DNA of 64,000 bases. It comes from Lycorma delicatula (Eukaryota > Arthropoda > Insecta > Hemiptera > Fulgoridae). The DNA is taken from the NCBI RefSeq assembly GCF_047948215.1, contig NC_134457.1, positions 85,474,898-85,538,897 on the forward strand, given 5' to 3'. This document shows positions 35,855 to 48,035 of the stretch, in pieces (the stretch's first letter is position 1; each line of letters opens with the position of its first letter). The notes below the pieces were generated by a model, which saw only the letters and a program-made list of their open reading frames with translations, was not told where the DNA came from and did no database searches. Both the position numbers and the translations under genes were made by a program.

Positions 35855-36565
35855 AACATGAATAAATATACTCAAAAAACCACAGGAAGATGAATCTAAA
35901 GAGGAAGAAAATGTTAAAACCAAAAAAGAATAAAAAGATTAAGAGAAGATGATAAATGTAAAGAGGAAGAAAACGTTAAAATCAAAGAAAGAATAAAACC
36001 AATAAGAGAAGATGATAAATATAAAGAGAAAGAAAATGTTAAAATAAAAAAAGAAGAAAAAAATTAAGAGAAGATGATAGATTTAAAGAGGAAGAAAATG
36101 GTAAAACCAAAGAAAGAATAAAAGGAAAGAAAATGTTTCAAACAAAAAAAAATAAACAGGAAGAAAATGTTGGAAACAAAGAAAGAATAAAAACATAAGA
36201 GAAGATGGTAAATTTAAAGAGGAAGAAAATGTTAAAACCAAGGAAAGAATGAAAAGATTAAGAGAGGATGATGAATGTAAAGAGAGAGAAAATCTGAAAA
36301 CTAGAGAGTGTGTATACAAGTTAAGATCAGCAGAATTATATCAAACCAAAAAGCAATTAAATGATTGGCAACAAAAAACAAATAAATGAAATGATGATCA
36401 ACTCTGACTTAGGGAGAATATTGTCTGACAATATCAGAGGAGTAATAAACTAAAAGATAAGAATTTTTGCAATATATTAACGATCGAGCATGTATGCCTC
36501 ATTGTATATGTTGTTCTTGTGAGGGTCTATTTTTCAGTCACTCTGTAGTTAACTTTAATGTAGAT
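35855..36565 (+). pseudogene. Helitron-like protein N-terminus with tandem charged repeats
   Basis: About five imperfect units of roughly 60-75 bp (35880-36310) built on AAAGAGGAAGAAAATGTTAA and AGAGAAGATGATAAAT. They translate to units such as RIKRLREDDKCKEEENVKTK, a highly charged repeat seen at the N-terminus of some insect Helitron and PIF1-linked proteins. At about 36485-36560 the frame gives ACMPHCICCSCEGLFFSHSV, which looks like the small cysteine-rich module that follows in those proteins. No Rep or helicase domain is present. Frame breaks are many. The assignment is by pattern only. Confidence 0.45.
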
Positions 36566-37228
36566 AAAATTAAACAGAAATTCCAGAATAATTAAAAAAA
36601 TTAAACATAAATTAAACTAGAAAATCCAAAAATAATACAATTGTAAATTATAATTTTCAATTAATATTAAATAATCAGATGTTTTATTAAATCTCTTACA
36701 TACACACATATGTAATAATGCTTATTAAATTACATATCACATCTTTAAAAGTACATAAACTTTTATTTCCTTAATAACTTCTGATTTTTTTTCATAATTT
36801 TTTTTTTATTGTTATTATTGAATAATTATTTCTTGTAAAATGTTTTTGCAATCACAGGTTAATAATTAAAAAAAAAAAGTTAAAAAAAAGGAGATGACTG
36901 ATTTGAACGGATGTGGCTTTCCTTATAGATCCAAATATTTCATTAATTAAAATTTTATTTGGCTAGAACTCTGGAACTAATGAAAATAAGTACCACTATA
37001 ATATATCATTGAAAAGCTCTCAATGAGGGTTTATTACTGGAGTTAAGAAAAACTAGAAAATCCAAATTTTTGGGGATTTTGGGCTTTTTTGGACACTTTT
37101 GGTTCAGTTGATTGCAATCAAAAGGGGAGGAGGTGCTGCACAACTATGTTACAACAGTCCAAAATTTCAACATCGTACAGCTAATTGTTTTGAGTTATGC
37201 GAGATACATAGATACATACATATATATA

Positions 37229-38492
37229 TTCATTCTGTAAATAAAGTAATGTGACTGGTTCAGAAAAACTTTTTATTTACAATCCATTTACACATGGACT
37301 CTATCACCTTCGAAATAGTCCCTTGGGAAGCCACTCAATGCTTCAAACAGTTTTTCCACTCTTCATAGCAGTGTTGGAACTCAGAAACCGGAATATCCTT
37401 CAGTTGGTCAGTTAGATTTTTTTAATGTTTTCTACTGTTCCAAAATGGTGTTCTTTGAGGTGTTTTTTTAATGTCGGGAAGAGGAAAAAGTTGCAGGGAC
37501 TCAAGTCAACTGAATAAGGTGGTTGAGGAACTACAAGAATGTTTTTCTTTGCCAATAATTCATTAATTGAGAGAGAAAAGGTGCATTGTCATGATGCAGC
37601 ATCCAGTTGTCTTTGATAGCTGGTCTCATGCGGGGACCTCTTTTCTGCAGTCTTACTAGAATTTCTCAGTAAACGTATTGATTTACAATTTGTCCTTTAG
37701 GCAAAAACTTCTTATGGACAATGCCATTACTATTGAGGAAACAAATTAGCATGGTTTTAATTTTTGATTTGCTCATTTTTGCTTTTTTGTGATCTGGTGA
37801 GTTTGAAGTGTGCCACTCCTTGCTATGTTTCTGGGTCATATTCAAATATCCAAGATTCATCACCAGTAATAACATTTTTTAGAAAATCAGGATCAGTTTC
37901 AATTCACCCTAGAAGATCGCGGCATACTTCCACCCTGTTGTTTTTCTGTTGCAACAGTGTGGTTTTTTGGGACCAATTTTGCACAAACTTTTTTCATGTC
38001 AAATTTGTTTGTCAAAATTTGATGGATTGTGGTATGGTTCAAATTCAATTGTTCTGCAGTCATTCTGACAATTAATTGGCAGTTGTACCATATCAAGACT
38101 GATTCGCTCAACATAGTTGTCACTTTTTGACGTTAACGGTCTTTCAGAGCATGGATCGTCTGCAACTGATTCCTGGCCATTTGAAAATGCTATAAACCAC
38201 CTAAAAACTTGGGCCATATGCCTTTTCAATTTGAAAAGGTTTCAGTAGCATTCTCACCGAATTGAACACAAAATTTGATTGCACAACGTTGCTCATAATT
38301 AGCGTCACTCATTTTTGTAACGCACAATGAAAATTTGTTTCATGAAAAGTTTATGTCTCACATAGCAATAATAGAGTAAAAATAGTAATACTTAATATAA
38401 ATCAGAAATAACCATGTGTTTACTAGTATCTACAGTGTTGCCACTTTGGCTGCCAAAAAAAAATAATCTCATTACTTTATTTACAGACCTTG
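37229..38492 (-). mobile_element. Mariner element, family 1 copy B
   Basis: 1264 bp between TA dinucleotides (37227-37228 and 38493-38494). The ends match copy A: CTGTAAATAAAGTAATG near 37234 and its complement ending CAGACCTTG at 38492. It is antisense to the host gene, inside intron 6 and inside the CATA repeat. Confidence 0.9.
37277..38312 (-). pseudogene. Mariner transposase, family 1 copy B, broken
   Basis: The start codon complement is at 38310-38312. Readable parts are AQVFRWFIAFSNGQESV, LTSKSDNYVERI, NLNHTTIHQILTN and a decayed catalytic region (a VITGDESW-like phrase at about 37850-37880 split between frames; the HDNAPCH region is partly lost near 37580). Stop at 37277-37279. It is close to copy A but independently damaged, with several indels. 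Confidence 0.87.
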
Positions 38493-38825
38493 TATGTACA
38501 TACAGACATCATGCCGAAACTAGTCAAATGGATTCTGGGATGGTCAAAATTCCATTGAAAGTATAACAATACTTTCTTTACTTCATGCAAGGAAGTGAAA
38601 AAGGAAAAAATCCCATTCCATTATTAAGTTATGATAATTATGAAAAATAATAAATTTATTTTTCATCTTATTTTATAAAATTTTGTTGTAAATAATTATA
38701 AATTCAATTTTTTTTTTTAATTATATATTTTTAAAATATTTTTTTTTGAAATATTTTTATTTATAAGTTAGATCAACAATTAAAGTCATTAGTAACTTGT
38801 CAATATCTGTGTGAATGTTTCGATA

Positions 38826-38935
38826 AACATATAGTCTTGAACAGACTCAGGCTGACCATTCCTGAGATATATGATTAATTGAAATCCAACCACCAAAGAA
38901 CACCAGAATCTATGATCTAGTATTTAAATCCATAT
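38826..38935 (-). mobile_element. SINE fragment, copy 3 (minus strand)
   Basis: Reverse complement matches the middle of the SINE: GGTGTTCTTTGGTGGTTGG, TTTCAATTAA, CTCAGGAATGGTC and TTCAAGACTA. Head and tail are missing. It is more diverged than copies 1 and 2, hence older. Confidence 0.75.
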
Positions 38936-39572
38936 GATATTAATTAAATGCATTTCTTGATTTTTATACATATATTTCTTTTAATTCTGAGTTTTATTTA
39001 AAAAAATAAATTCTGTACAGATTGTGTTGTTCCTTCTGAAGGGATTGTATTACATTACATTTTTTTATTAAAAGTAAATTATTAAATTTAATTAAAATAT
39101 GGTAGATGGTGTAATTTGGTGATAGTTTTGATTTCATATGTTTTGGGTTGATTCATATTTTATATTCAGTTTATTTCTGATTATAATTCTAAGTACAAAG
39201 TTGATTGGCTTCTTTTTTCTCTTTGTTTGTCCACAGATAAGTATTTAATTATTATTTTTACATTTATTATGCATACAAAAGAAAACAGTCACTTTTTGAT
39301 TTATGATTGAATTTTTTTTTTCTTGTCAAAATCGTAAATTATAAAAAAAGAAAACATTCTAATTTATGACTGGGAAGATTTTGTTTGAATAATTTAAGTC
39401 AGCCATTTAGAATGGAATGATGGACTTAAAATTTAGTTTAAAATCAAACTTAGAGCTTTAAAGTAGTCATGTTTAATTGATGAAATAGATAAGCTCTTTA
39501 TATTAGTAATTTTTTTTTTGAATTCTGCTTTCTTACACAAATTAAAGTGATAACACTTAAAACACTGTCAGT

Positions 39573-39645
39573 CATTGTGACTCATTGGTTAAGACATTTA
39601 ACTGGAAAGCTAAGTTCTTAAATTCAAACCTCGCTGAAAGTTTAT
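39573..39645 (+). repeat. Degenerate tRNA-like sequence
   Basis: GACTCATTGGTTAAGACA resembles a Pol III A box region and AATTCAAACCTCGCTGA a T arm with a B box, about 40 bp apart. Mismatches make a working tRNA unlikely; it is probably the head of another SINE or a tRNA pseudogene. Confidence 0.35.
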
Positions 39646-41818
39646 TTTGCTCATTGGATATTTTTTATTAATTCCATTTACAGTTTTATTTCTTATTTCT
39701 GTTTATTAATTATAAAAAAATGCAGTTTTTGTAGTTTTATTATGTGTTTTTTTTTAAAGAGTTGTTACTTGTTAGTAGTAGGATAAATCCAGGTTGTTCA
39801 TATTATTTATTGGTTATATTTGTGGAATGTGATGTCTTTTTATCATCATTATTGGAAATCAACTCCATCAGTATTGCTGTAACTTTTTATTTTAATATGT
39901 GATAACAGATTTTACAATTGCCATTTGGTTTTCTATTGAAAAATCATTCTCTTCCCACTTACCAGCTTTTCTCTCATGGTTGTGCTTATACCTAACCCTC
40001 ATTTTTATTGAAATTGATAAGATTGCCATATCCACCTGTTTGTTAGCATAAAACTTTTACTGAATTAAATTTTATTGTGAAATTTTGAAGGAAAATTTTG
40101 AGGAGTATAGTATGAAATGATTATTAAATTCTTTCAAATGAAGTGGTGAATGTAATTTCAAAAAGCTGAGGTTTGAAAAGACTCGTCCAATTGAACTAAG
40201 ATTAATTAAAGGTAAGGAAGCATACTAGAAACTAATATGTCTTTAAAATGTGCTCATGCACATTTTAGATGTATTATGTTTTTAAATGAATCATGTATTC
40301 ATTCTGTGGCTGTTTTGGATGTTTGAATGAGCATATCATTCTGTTTTTAGTTCCTATCTTTATTAGCAGTATGAATTTACACTTCTATTCATTTAAACTA
40401 CTCTGGTTATTAAATGATTATGTTCATTATCTTTACCAGGAATTTCAAAATCTGGGAAAGATATACTACTAGCTTAATTTTGCTTGCGTTTGGTTGCCAA
40501 GTTGAAATAATTCAATTTGAAAAATTCAATAATATTATTAATGCTGTTGTGCTGAGTTGGATTTAAATTAATAAATATAGAGATGCCTTCAAGCTAGAAA
40601 TTTCTGTACATTACAAAGTAATAATTTTTACAAAAAATTAAATTTTACAGTTTGACTAATGAAGTTGAAATGCAAAATTTTAGGATTTTCTTGAGACTTA
40701 ACAACATATATCAGCTAAAATTTAAACTTTTTTAATTCAAAGATATATATATTTTTAAATAAGGTTATTAAGCTAGAATCACTTTGCAAAGTAAAAAACT
40801 TATTTTTACTCAGGAAAGTAATTTACTGTTTGTAATGCAGTAGAAATAAACTTTACTAAGATGAAACTGAGAAAATGCTTTGACATGTAATTTAAACAAC
40901 TGAAGAGTTCTGAAAGCTAGATAGGAGTGGATTTTTTAATTTAACGTTGAAGGTTCAAAACGTAGGTTTTTCTGTATAACCCAAAAAATGTAATCCTAAG
41001 TAATCTACATAATTTTTTTTTCTGAAAACAGATCAAATTTCTGATTAAACCTTTTTAGCCATGACTTTCTACAGCAAAAATTGATGGGGATTAAATAGTT
41101 TATAACTTTCACACCTTTGTAAATGATTGTATTTCCTGGTGCTGTTTCTTCAAATATAATTAGATATTAATGAATGTGAAATGAAAGTTGTTAAGCATTC
41201 AATTCCTTACAGTTTGTATCCTCTCGAGACCTTTTATCTTTAAAATTGACTGAGATATAGCAGTTTAAACATTTTTTAAGACTCAGCCTCCTGTTTGTTT
41301 TTTTTATTTGCTAAGTTGTAAGCAACTGACCAAACGATCTTGCCTGTAGAGCTATATTTACTAAAAAATAATATAGATATAGATTCTGATAGGAAATTTT
41401 CTGATCTGTCAATTGCTTTAGGTCTCATGTAGTTTAAAGACCTCATTCAGTAGTTATTAACAATTAATCTTTTTTGTGATAAAAAATATGATAATTTTTC
41501 TCAATTTCAAAATGCTATTAGTTTTTTATATTTTATTGTAGAGACACCATTCAAATGCAAATTAAAAAGGATTTTTCTATCTTTAACCTTTTATTCTACA
41601 CATTTTTTCATAAAATAAATACTTTTTGACCTATTTTGAAAAAAAGTTGAAAACTATCAATTTTTTGCCAAAATAGTGAAAGTTGATAACTGATTACAAT
41701 CATTAATATACTGGAAACCAGATCTCCCTTCTGTGTCTGTAGCAACTAAAGTATGATCTATGTACATAAAAAAATCATGGTACTATGTGCAACCATTAAA
41801 TTTGTTTTAATACTAACA

Positions 41819-41842
41819 AAAAAAAAAAAAAAAAAAAAAAAA
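41819..41842. repeat. A24 homopolymer
   Basis: Twenty-four consecutive A residues; could mark the 3' end of an unrecognised retroposed copy on the plus strand. Confidence 0.9.
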
Positions 41843-43223
41843 CATTTTTCAGTGCTCCATACATTTTTAAAGTGACATAATTTTTTTTTCTTACTTAATC
41901 AGATTAATGTAATTTAGTTGTTAAGTGTGGGAATCTAACATTAAAAAAGTGCTTACCATTTTTTATTAAAAATATTGAAAAAGGCAATTTTTCAATGAAA
42001 ATTAGTTATTGAGAAAAAATTAGTTATTACCTGTGTTATATTAAAAACCCTACTAAAAAAGATAATGTTCTTTTTATTTTTAAAATTAATGTTTTGAATT
42101 CAGAAAACCAATTTTTTGGGGACTGGGACATTTTTATATATTTTCTTTATTTCTTGTTCGCACAGATTTGGAAAAAAAACAACTGACGAAGATGAAAGCC
42201 CTACAATTATTATTTTAAACATTTGTTGATATAAGGCTTTGCTTTAAAAATTATTTGTGTAAAATGAGTATGTAAATATGGTTAGTTTCAAAGAGCTAAA
42301 AAGTGTCAATTATGTTTGTAGAATATTGCATCTAAAAAGATTTTGTTAAAAAAGTTGTTCTAGATTATCAAATTTTTTTTCTGAAATCTAGTTTTTGTAT
42401 TTTTGAATTATTCATGAAAAACCCACTTTTTTGACCCTTCATCTTTAATAAAAAAAGAACTTATCCCTATCTTGCCCTTGCGAAACTTCAGTTTCTCGAA
42501 TTATGCTAAAACAATTTCTCATAGTTTTATTTTGAGCTCCTAATTAGTTCCTTATTACAGCATTATTTTATGTTAATTTTACATATTAATATTAGTACTT
42601 GAAAATTTGGAGGGCAATGGTGCTTTGATTCATCTGTATGAGTTTGTAGTTTGGATTAAGTTGTATTTCCTGTGTGGAGATGGAACAAAATCTTTTATGT
42701 GATTCTGGAAGTCTTAGGTTTTATTTTAGATAAATATGAAAAGTTTCTGCTCTTTAGTACTATAGTTTTTAAGCTATAGGGTGTACAGAATGATGCGGTT
42801 TAGTAAGATGTGCAGTGAATGTTATTAGTCTTACTTTGACATTTTTTACACAGATTATAGTCATTACGTGTACATTTTCTTTTGAGTTTGATGATGCTAA
42901 ATTTGGGTTTTCTCAACTATATGTTTTTGACCAAAAGTTAATTCTTTCTTTTGGGGTGTTAACTTTGGTAGTTAAATCAGATATTTAATTCTGAAGGAGC
43001 GTAGTTTACATTTACATTTTTTAGTTTTATCTGCATTTGTATTAAACTTTTTTCAGTTGTTATTGTGCGTATAATAGGCTTTGTTGGAACACTTCTAAAT
43101 ATCTAATATTTTTAAATCGAGTTACGTAGCATATTAAAAATATTTACACTATTACTGTTAATACACTCTATTCATTCAAAATCAGTTTAATATGTTATAA
43201 ATATCTTTGTTCTTTGCAACCAG

Positions 43224-43279
43224 AAAACTACAGGCTTGATACGAAGTATGAAAACCATCTTATCGGCAAAGTAGCATTG
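43224..43279 (+). CDS. Ano8: Ano8 exon 7 of window: 56-bp microexon
   Basis: The acceptor is TTCTTTGCAACCAG at 43210-43223. With the G carried from exon 6 it reads E-NYRLDTKYENHLIGKVAL and ends in phase 0 before GTTTGT at 43280. This is exactly the anoctamin-8 segment between WLND and FQFVNS, so both neighbours confirm it. The donor has T at position +3, weaker than the other donors here. At 56 bp, skipping would shift the frame. It lies between introns of about 20.1 and 19.2 kb and would be missed by many gene finders. Confidence 0.93.
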
Positions 43280-44918
43280 GTTTGTATCCAACAAACCTAA
43301 ATTTAGCTTGCATGTTTCGCTGTCAGTGTTGTACAATTTTTCATACATATATTTTATACTGCGTAGCAATTACTATTGTACACATATTTCTTTAAAGTAG
43401 TAATTTAAGTTTGATGTACTTTATTTTCAAGTATGTTGGCTTTAATAATTTGCTATTTATGTAAAAGCCTTAAATCCATGTAAAATTTTACGGACTATAT
43501 ACTGCACCCTGGTGTCTACAAAAAATAATTCTCCTCACTTGTACAGCAATTTTTTGTAGCTTTTATGCATGTATTGCTACTCTATTATAATTTCCTTTTA
43601 TCCAATTTCCATATCTGTAGATTTATTGCTGAAAAAAATAAACAAATATATATATATTTTTTTTGTTTTATTACTCTCTTTTTTAAACTGCTTTATAGAA
43701 CTGAAAATTGAAATTTAATCTGCATTTATTATCCATAAGATGTACAATTATATCTTAGATTAATTCTTTACAATTAAGAACAATAATTTAAAAAACAAAG
43801 TTGGGTAAGTTCGCCTACAAGTATGTTAAACATTACTGTATATTAGTTTTTATATCGTAAATAATAAAGAAATCTTCAATCTTTGTTTTATTTTTAACTT
43901 TAATGCTTATTTTTGATTATACAATTGTAATGGTTTATTTTAATAGCTTTAGCATTTCTGTTTAATTATTAAAGATCAAATTATGTAAATATTTTGTAGT
44001 TGCATGTGTACCTAGTTATCATTTAAGTTTTGTTTATGTTAGGAACTCTAAATTGAATATGGGCGTTATTGATTTATGTTAATCTGTACATTTAACAATT
44101 AAGGATTCATTTAAACATATATTTCTGTTTAAGTTACTTTTAAATTAATGTCATCACAAAAATATTTTATAAATAATTGTGATTATTCTGCAGGTTTTTA
44201 GTTAGTAATTGAATGTTAAGCTGTTATTTGTCACACTGCATTAAATTTTTAATGTTTGGTTAGAAGTATGAATTTGTTTTTTTGATTTGTTAATGATTTG
44301 CAAAAAATAAATGATAGGCAAATAAAAGTAATTTTTTTGTAGTAGTAACTGTATTATTAATTCATTAGTTAACATGACAAAATTTAAAGACCAGAAGACT
44401 GTTAAGCCAAAAAACAAAGTAATTTAAATGTTTCAAAATATATTGTATTATTTTCTAAAAGGCAGTTTTTCAGGACTACTACCAAACACCTTTGTTAGTT
44501 ACCTGTAATATCTAATGAAGGAGCTGCATAATAGCTGTAAAATATTCTTCTGAAATGTGGTTTCTTTTATTTAGACAGCAAGTCATTTTTTAAATTGGTA
44601 GGAATGTATGGATAGTTTCATTTTAAAAATTAAGTACAACAGGATTCTAACTTGGAGTGCCATATTTATTTTTTCATGATAACATAGATTCTACTGAAGT
44701 AAACTAAGAAGTAACATGTTATAAAGTTTAGATGTAACAGGTAGTCCAAAAGACGTATGATTAGAATTTGAAAATGTACCTCTCAGCAGAGGGGATAATA
44801 CAAAAATGTTTGTAACGCTGAATTCTTTTTTCATAACTTGGCATGTGTTTCTGTGGTTAAACAGTCACCATTCTTATTTTATCAAAAACGTTTTACTCTA
44901 AAATGCCTCAAGTTTTTA
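43280..44918. other. Intron 7, first part: nothing recognised
   Basis: AT-rich intron with no coding similarity or clear repeats. Confidence 0.6.
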
Positions 44919-46222
44919 CGAGGTGCGATTGGAAAGTTTTAAGACAGGTGCCGCCACTGTTCAATAGAAGGAGTAGGTTTGCCCATGGGTGTGGAAAGGG
45001 AAGCTTGTTTTGTCTGTGAAATGTACTGAAAAGATCATTGCAATATCTTTGTTAAATAGAGAGTGGCATCAATAGAGAGTGTTCAATTGAAAGTGAAGAT
45101 GCATTTTTGATTCTTGGTGGATTATTGATTTTGCAAAATGGATGAAAAAGTGGAACAAGTTTGTGTCAAATTTCGTTTGAAAACTGGGAAATCAGTTTCG
45201 GAGATTTATAAACTCTTAAAAAACAGCTTTTGGGAATAAATGTCTGAACAAATCAAATGTTTTTATTTGGTTCAACAGATTCAAAGATAGCAACGAATCA
45301 GTCTAAGATGACCTTGGTCTGGCCGGCCTTCTACTTCAATGAAAACATTGTGAATGTTTTTGATTTAGTGTACTCTGACTGTAATCTTATAATTAGAAAG
45401 ATGGGTGATGAGCTGAATTTAAGTTTCTATGTGGGTCAGTCAGTTTTAGAGCATACATCGAGTGTTCCTCAGAAATTGAGGTCAGACCAGCAGAACACTG
45501 CCGACTTGAAGTGTTCCAAGAACTGAATGATCGCCCCGAAATTGAATCAGATTTTTTAAATAGAGTAATTACAGGTGATAAATCATGGGTTCATGGGTAT
45601 GACCTAGATACAAAGGGCAATCATCGCAGTGGAAGGGTCCAAGTTTGCTACAACTGTAAAAAGCTTGATAAAATTAGTTGAATGTAAAGACAATGTTGGT
45701 AGTTTTCTCTGATTTTTAGGGTATCATGCGTCACGAATTTGCTCCTAGGAGGCAGACAGTCAACCAGGAATACTATAAAAGTGTGCTTCAGGATTTGCGT
45801 GAAATTTACGGAAGAAAAGTCTTGCAATCTGAAGAGACAAGAATTGGGTCATCCACCAAGACATATCGCACCGACTCATCATGTGTTTTCAATTGTGGAG
45901 TTTTTGAACAAATTCCTGTGTTTTGCAATCTCCATGTACCCATAATTTAGTCCCTGCTTACTTCTACCTGTTTCCTAAACTGAAATTTTCACTGAAAGGG
46001 AACCGATGACTCAACTCAAGACTTCCAGTCAAATGCAAAGAAAGTTCTTAACACCCTTGAGAAAGAAAACTTCCAGGAATACTTTCAAAAGTGGAAACAC
46101 TGTTGGAGCTGGTGTGTTCAATCCGAAGGGGACTTCTTTGAAGGAGATCCATTACAATAGCCCCTAAGTTCTGCCATTTTGAAATTACAAGCCCAGTCTT
46201 AAAACTCTCCAGTCACACCTTG
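44919..46222 (+). mobile_element. Mariner element, family 4, complete length
   Basis: 1304 bp between TA target copies (44917-44918 and 46223-46224). The ends are inverted repeats: left CGAGGTGCGATTGGAAAGTT, right AACTCTCCAGTCACACCTTG, both followed inward by TTAAGAC or its complement. In sense orientation to the host gene, in intron 7. Transposase inside is broken. Confidence 0.93.
45138..46160 (+). pseudogene. Mariner transposase, family 4, broken
   Basis: It opens MDEKVEQVCVKFRLKTGKSV, then decays through several frames. At 45560-45620 are ITGDKSWVHGYD-like pieces with the first catalytic Asp, then GQSSQWKG. An intact stretch RHEFAPRRQTVNQEYYKSVL, QDLRE follows at about 45727-45800. The second and third catalytic regions are scrambled (near 45840-45990), and the C-terminus reads FQEYFQKWKHCW, CVQSEGDYFEGD before the stop at 46158-46160. 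The N-terminus, linker and C-terminus place it near the well-known DD34D insect mariners. Confidence 0.88.
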
Positions 46223-48035
46223 TATTTTAGAAATTTTTCTATAAATAGATTTATGATGGAGACCCAAGAATTTAGGAATAAATTTCTTGGTACACATCCG
46301 CTGAATAAATCAAATATAAAATGTTTGTTCAACCATGCTTTTAAAAGAATTGTAAGATAAGAGATGATCAACAACAATAGTTTGGTTGTACTTCATTGTT
46401 AATGGTCAAAGTCGTTGCCCGCTTTAAAAACTTTGGTGCAATTTCTTCGGAAATTGTGTAAACTATCTTCTCAGATTGTTTTGCTTCATAAAACAATAAA
46501 TTTAAGAGCAAACCAATACTTAAAATTGTGACATTGCAAAATCAGTATTCGAAAAATTGTTGTACCAAATAAAGTTAAACTGATTAATTATGGCAAGTTG
46601 TTTATTGAAATTATAATTTTATCTGTAGCTAATGTTTATTTTAATGATGAAGCATATTTTAATCTAATATGCTGCATGTGCATGGAATAACCAAATTTAC
46701 AGTATTAATATAAATTTGCATATAGATGCACTTCTATCTTCTTTATACAGTGAAAAAATTGGTATTTGATTACCATTTTGTAGAAGAAAATTATTGGATT
46801 GATTTTTTAAATTTATTTAACAATACTGTTTAATACTGTGTTTACCTGAGAAACTTAATTTATTACTCTCTTAGACCCTGAAGATTATTGCTACCTACAT
46901 AATTATAGTACCACACAGTACATAACGCAGCTGAAACCGTGAATTTTTTCTGTATTGAGAAATTTCAAAAGGGTTAGACTATGGGGATTTGCGAAAAAAA
47001 TGAGTAAAAACCAAATGTGTCTGAAGAACTAAGAACAACAGAAAAATTAAATTGAATAAATTGTAGAACCAAAAAATATGATTAGAGTGAAAGTTTGTTC
47101 AGAGGTAAGTTTGGACATTTTCAACAATTATTATAAAAAAAATTTTAATTGAAACTGTTAAATACATTAAAAAAAAAAATTATTTATCAATTTATTTCAT
47201 ATGATTTTGGTTAGATGACTTTTGTGCTACCTGGTACATAGAAATTTGTTTTTAATGTTTATTTCTTTGTTGTTGAGGGTTATCCCTTCTTCGGTGAAGA
47301 TGATTTATGTACATCTAAATATTAATACTACAATGATAAATTAAATATGTAGAGTTGATAAATTTATAGTTATGACAATAAACAACTTCGAGTTTTGTGC
47401 TTACACCTACTACAAAGTATTCTTGAATTAGTAATAATAATTACTAATTCAAATTAATTAGATTTAATTTAAAAGTTACCAATTTAAATATTAATTAAAA
47501 TTTAATTAATTACATTTAATTTAATGAAATAAAATTTAAATTTATAAAAATAGATCTGAATGATATCTATTGATTCTGCATTAAATTTTTGGAAACCCCA
47601 CTTTTGCAGTCTGTTGATTTAAATAATCGATGGATGAAGCCGTTACTTGATGAAAATCCATCATAAAGAATATATTTATATTGTTTATTTTCTTTTGTTT
47701 TGATTTGTTATTAATTTTATATAATTAACTTTTAATATCCTCAGCGTAAAATAATCCTTTAATAAAACTTTAATGTTGCCATTATGATGTGGGTTACAAA
47801 TTGCCACAAAAAATAGCATTTATCTATTTTTTTTACATAAATGTCTAATCTGAATCCTTAATATGTCATCTGATTTACTTTTACTTTATTAACTACAAAT
47901 TGTTTTAATTTCTGCTTCTATAAGCACAAATTTCTGTTTTAAGTACAAAAGATAAAGTAAGGGAATATGTTAAGTTATCTGATTTTCCATTAAATTATAA
48001 GATAAATGTATTAAAATAAGTTTATTATGTGCTAG
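46223..48035. other. Intron 7: nothing recognised
   Basis: AT-rich. No gene, RNA or element identified. Confidence 0.6.

Larger units (their letters stand above)
36880..38640 (+). repeat. Interspersed repeat with CATA array, split by mariner
   Basis: The left part (about 36880-37228) ends GCGAGATACATAGATACATA; the right part (38493-38640) resumes GTACATACAGACATCATGCC and runs to a TACTTCATGCAAGGAAGTG end. Removing the mariner restores a continuous CATA-type array inside a non-coding repeat that resembles one I associate with hemipteran genomes. No coding potential. Confidence 0.5.
38936..43223. other. Intron 6, last part: no gene
   Basis: Long AT-rich stretch. About 40960-42480 is rich in A and T runs and phrases like GAAAACAGATCAAATTTCTG that look like an old non-coding repeat. 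No coding motif was recognised before exon 7. Confidence 0.5.

Noticed and set aside
39573..39645. Functional tRNA gene
   Set aside because: A and B boxes are degenerate and the acceptor arms do not pair; kept only as a tRNA-like repeat.
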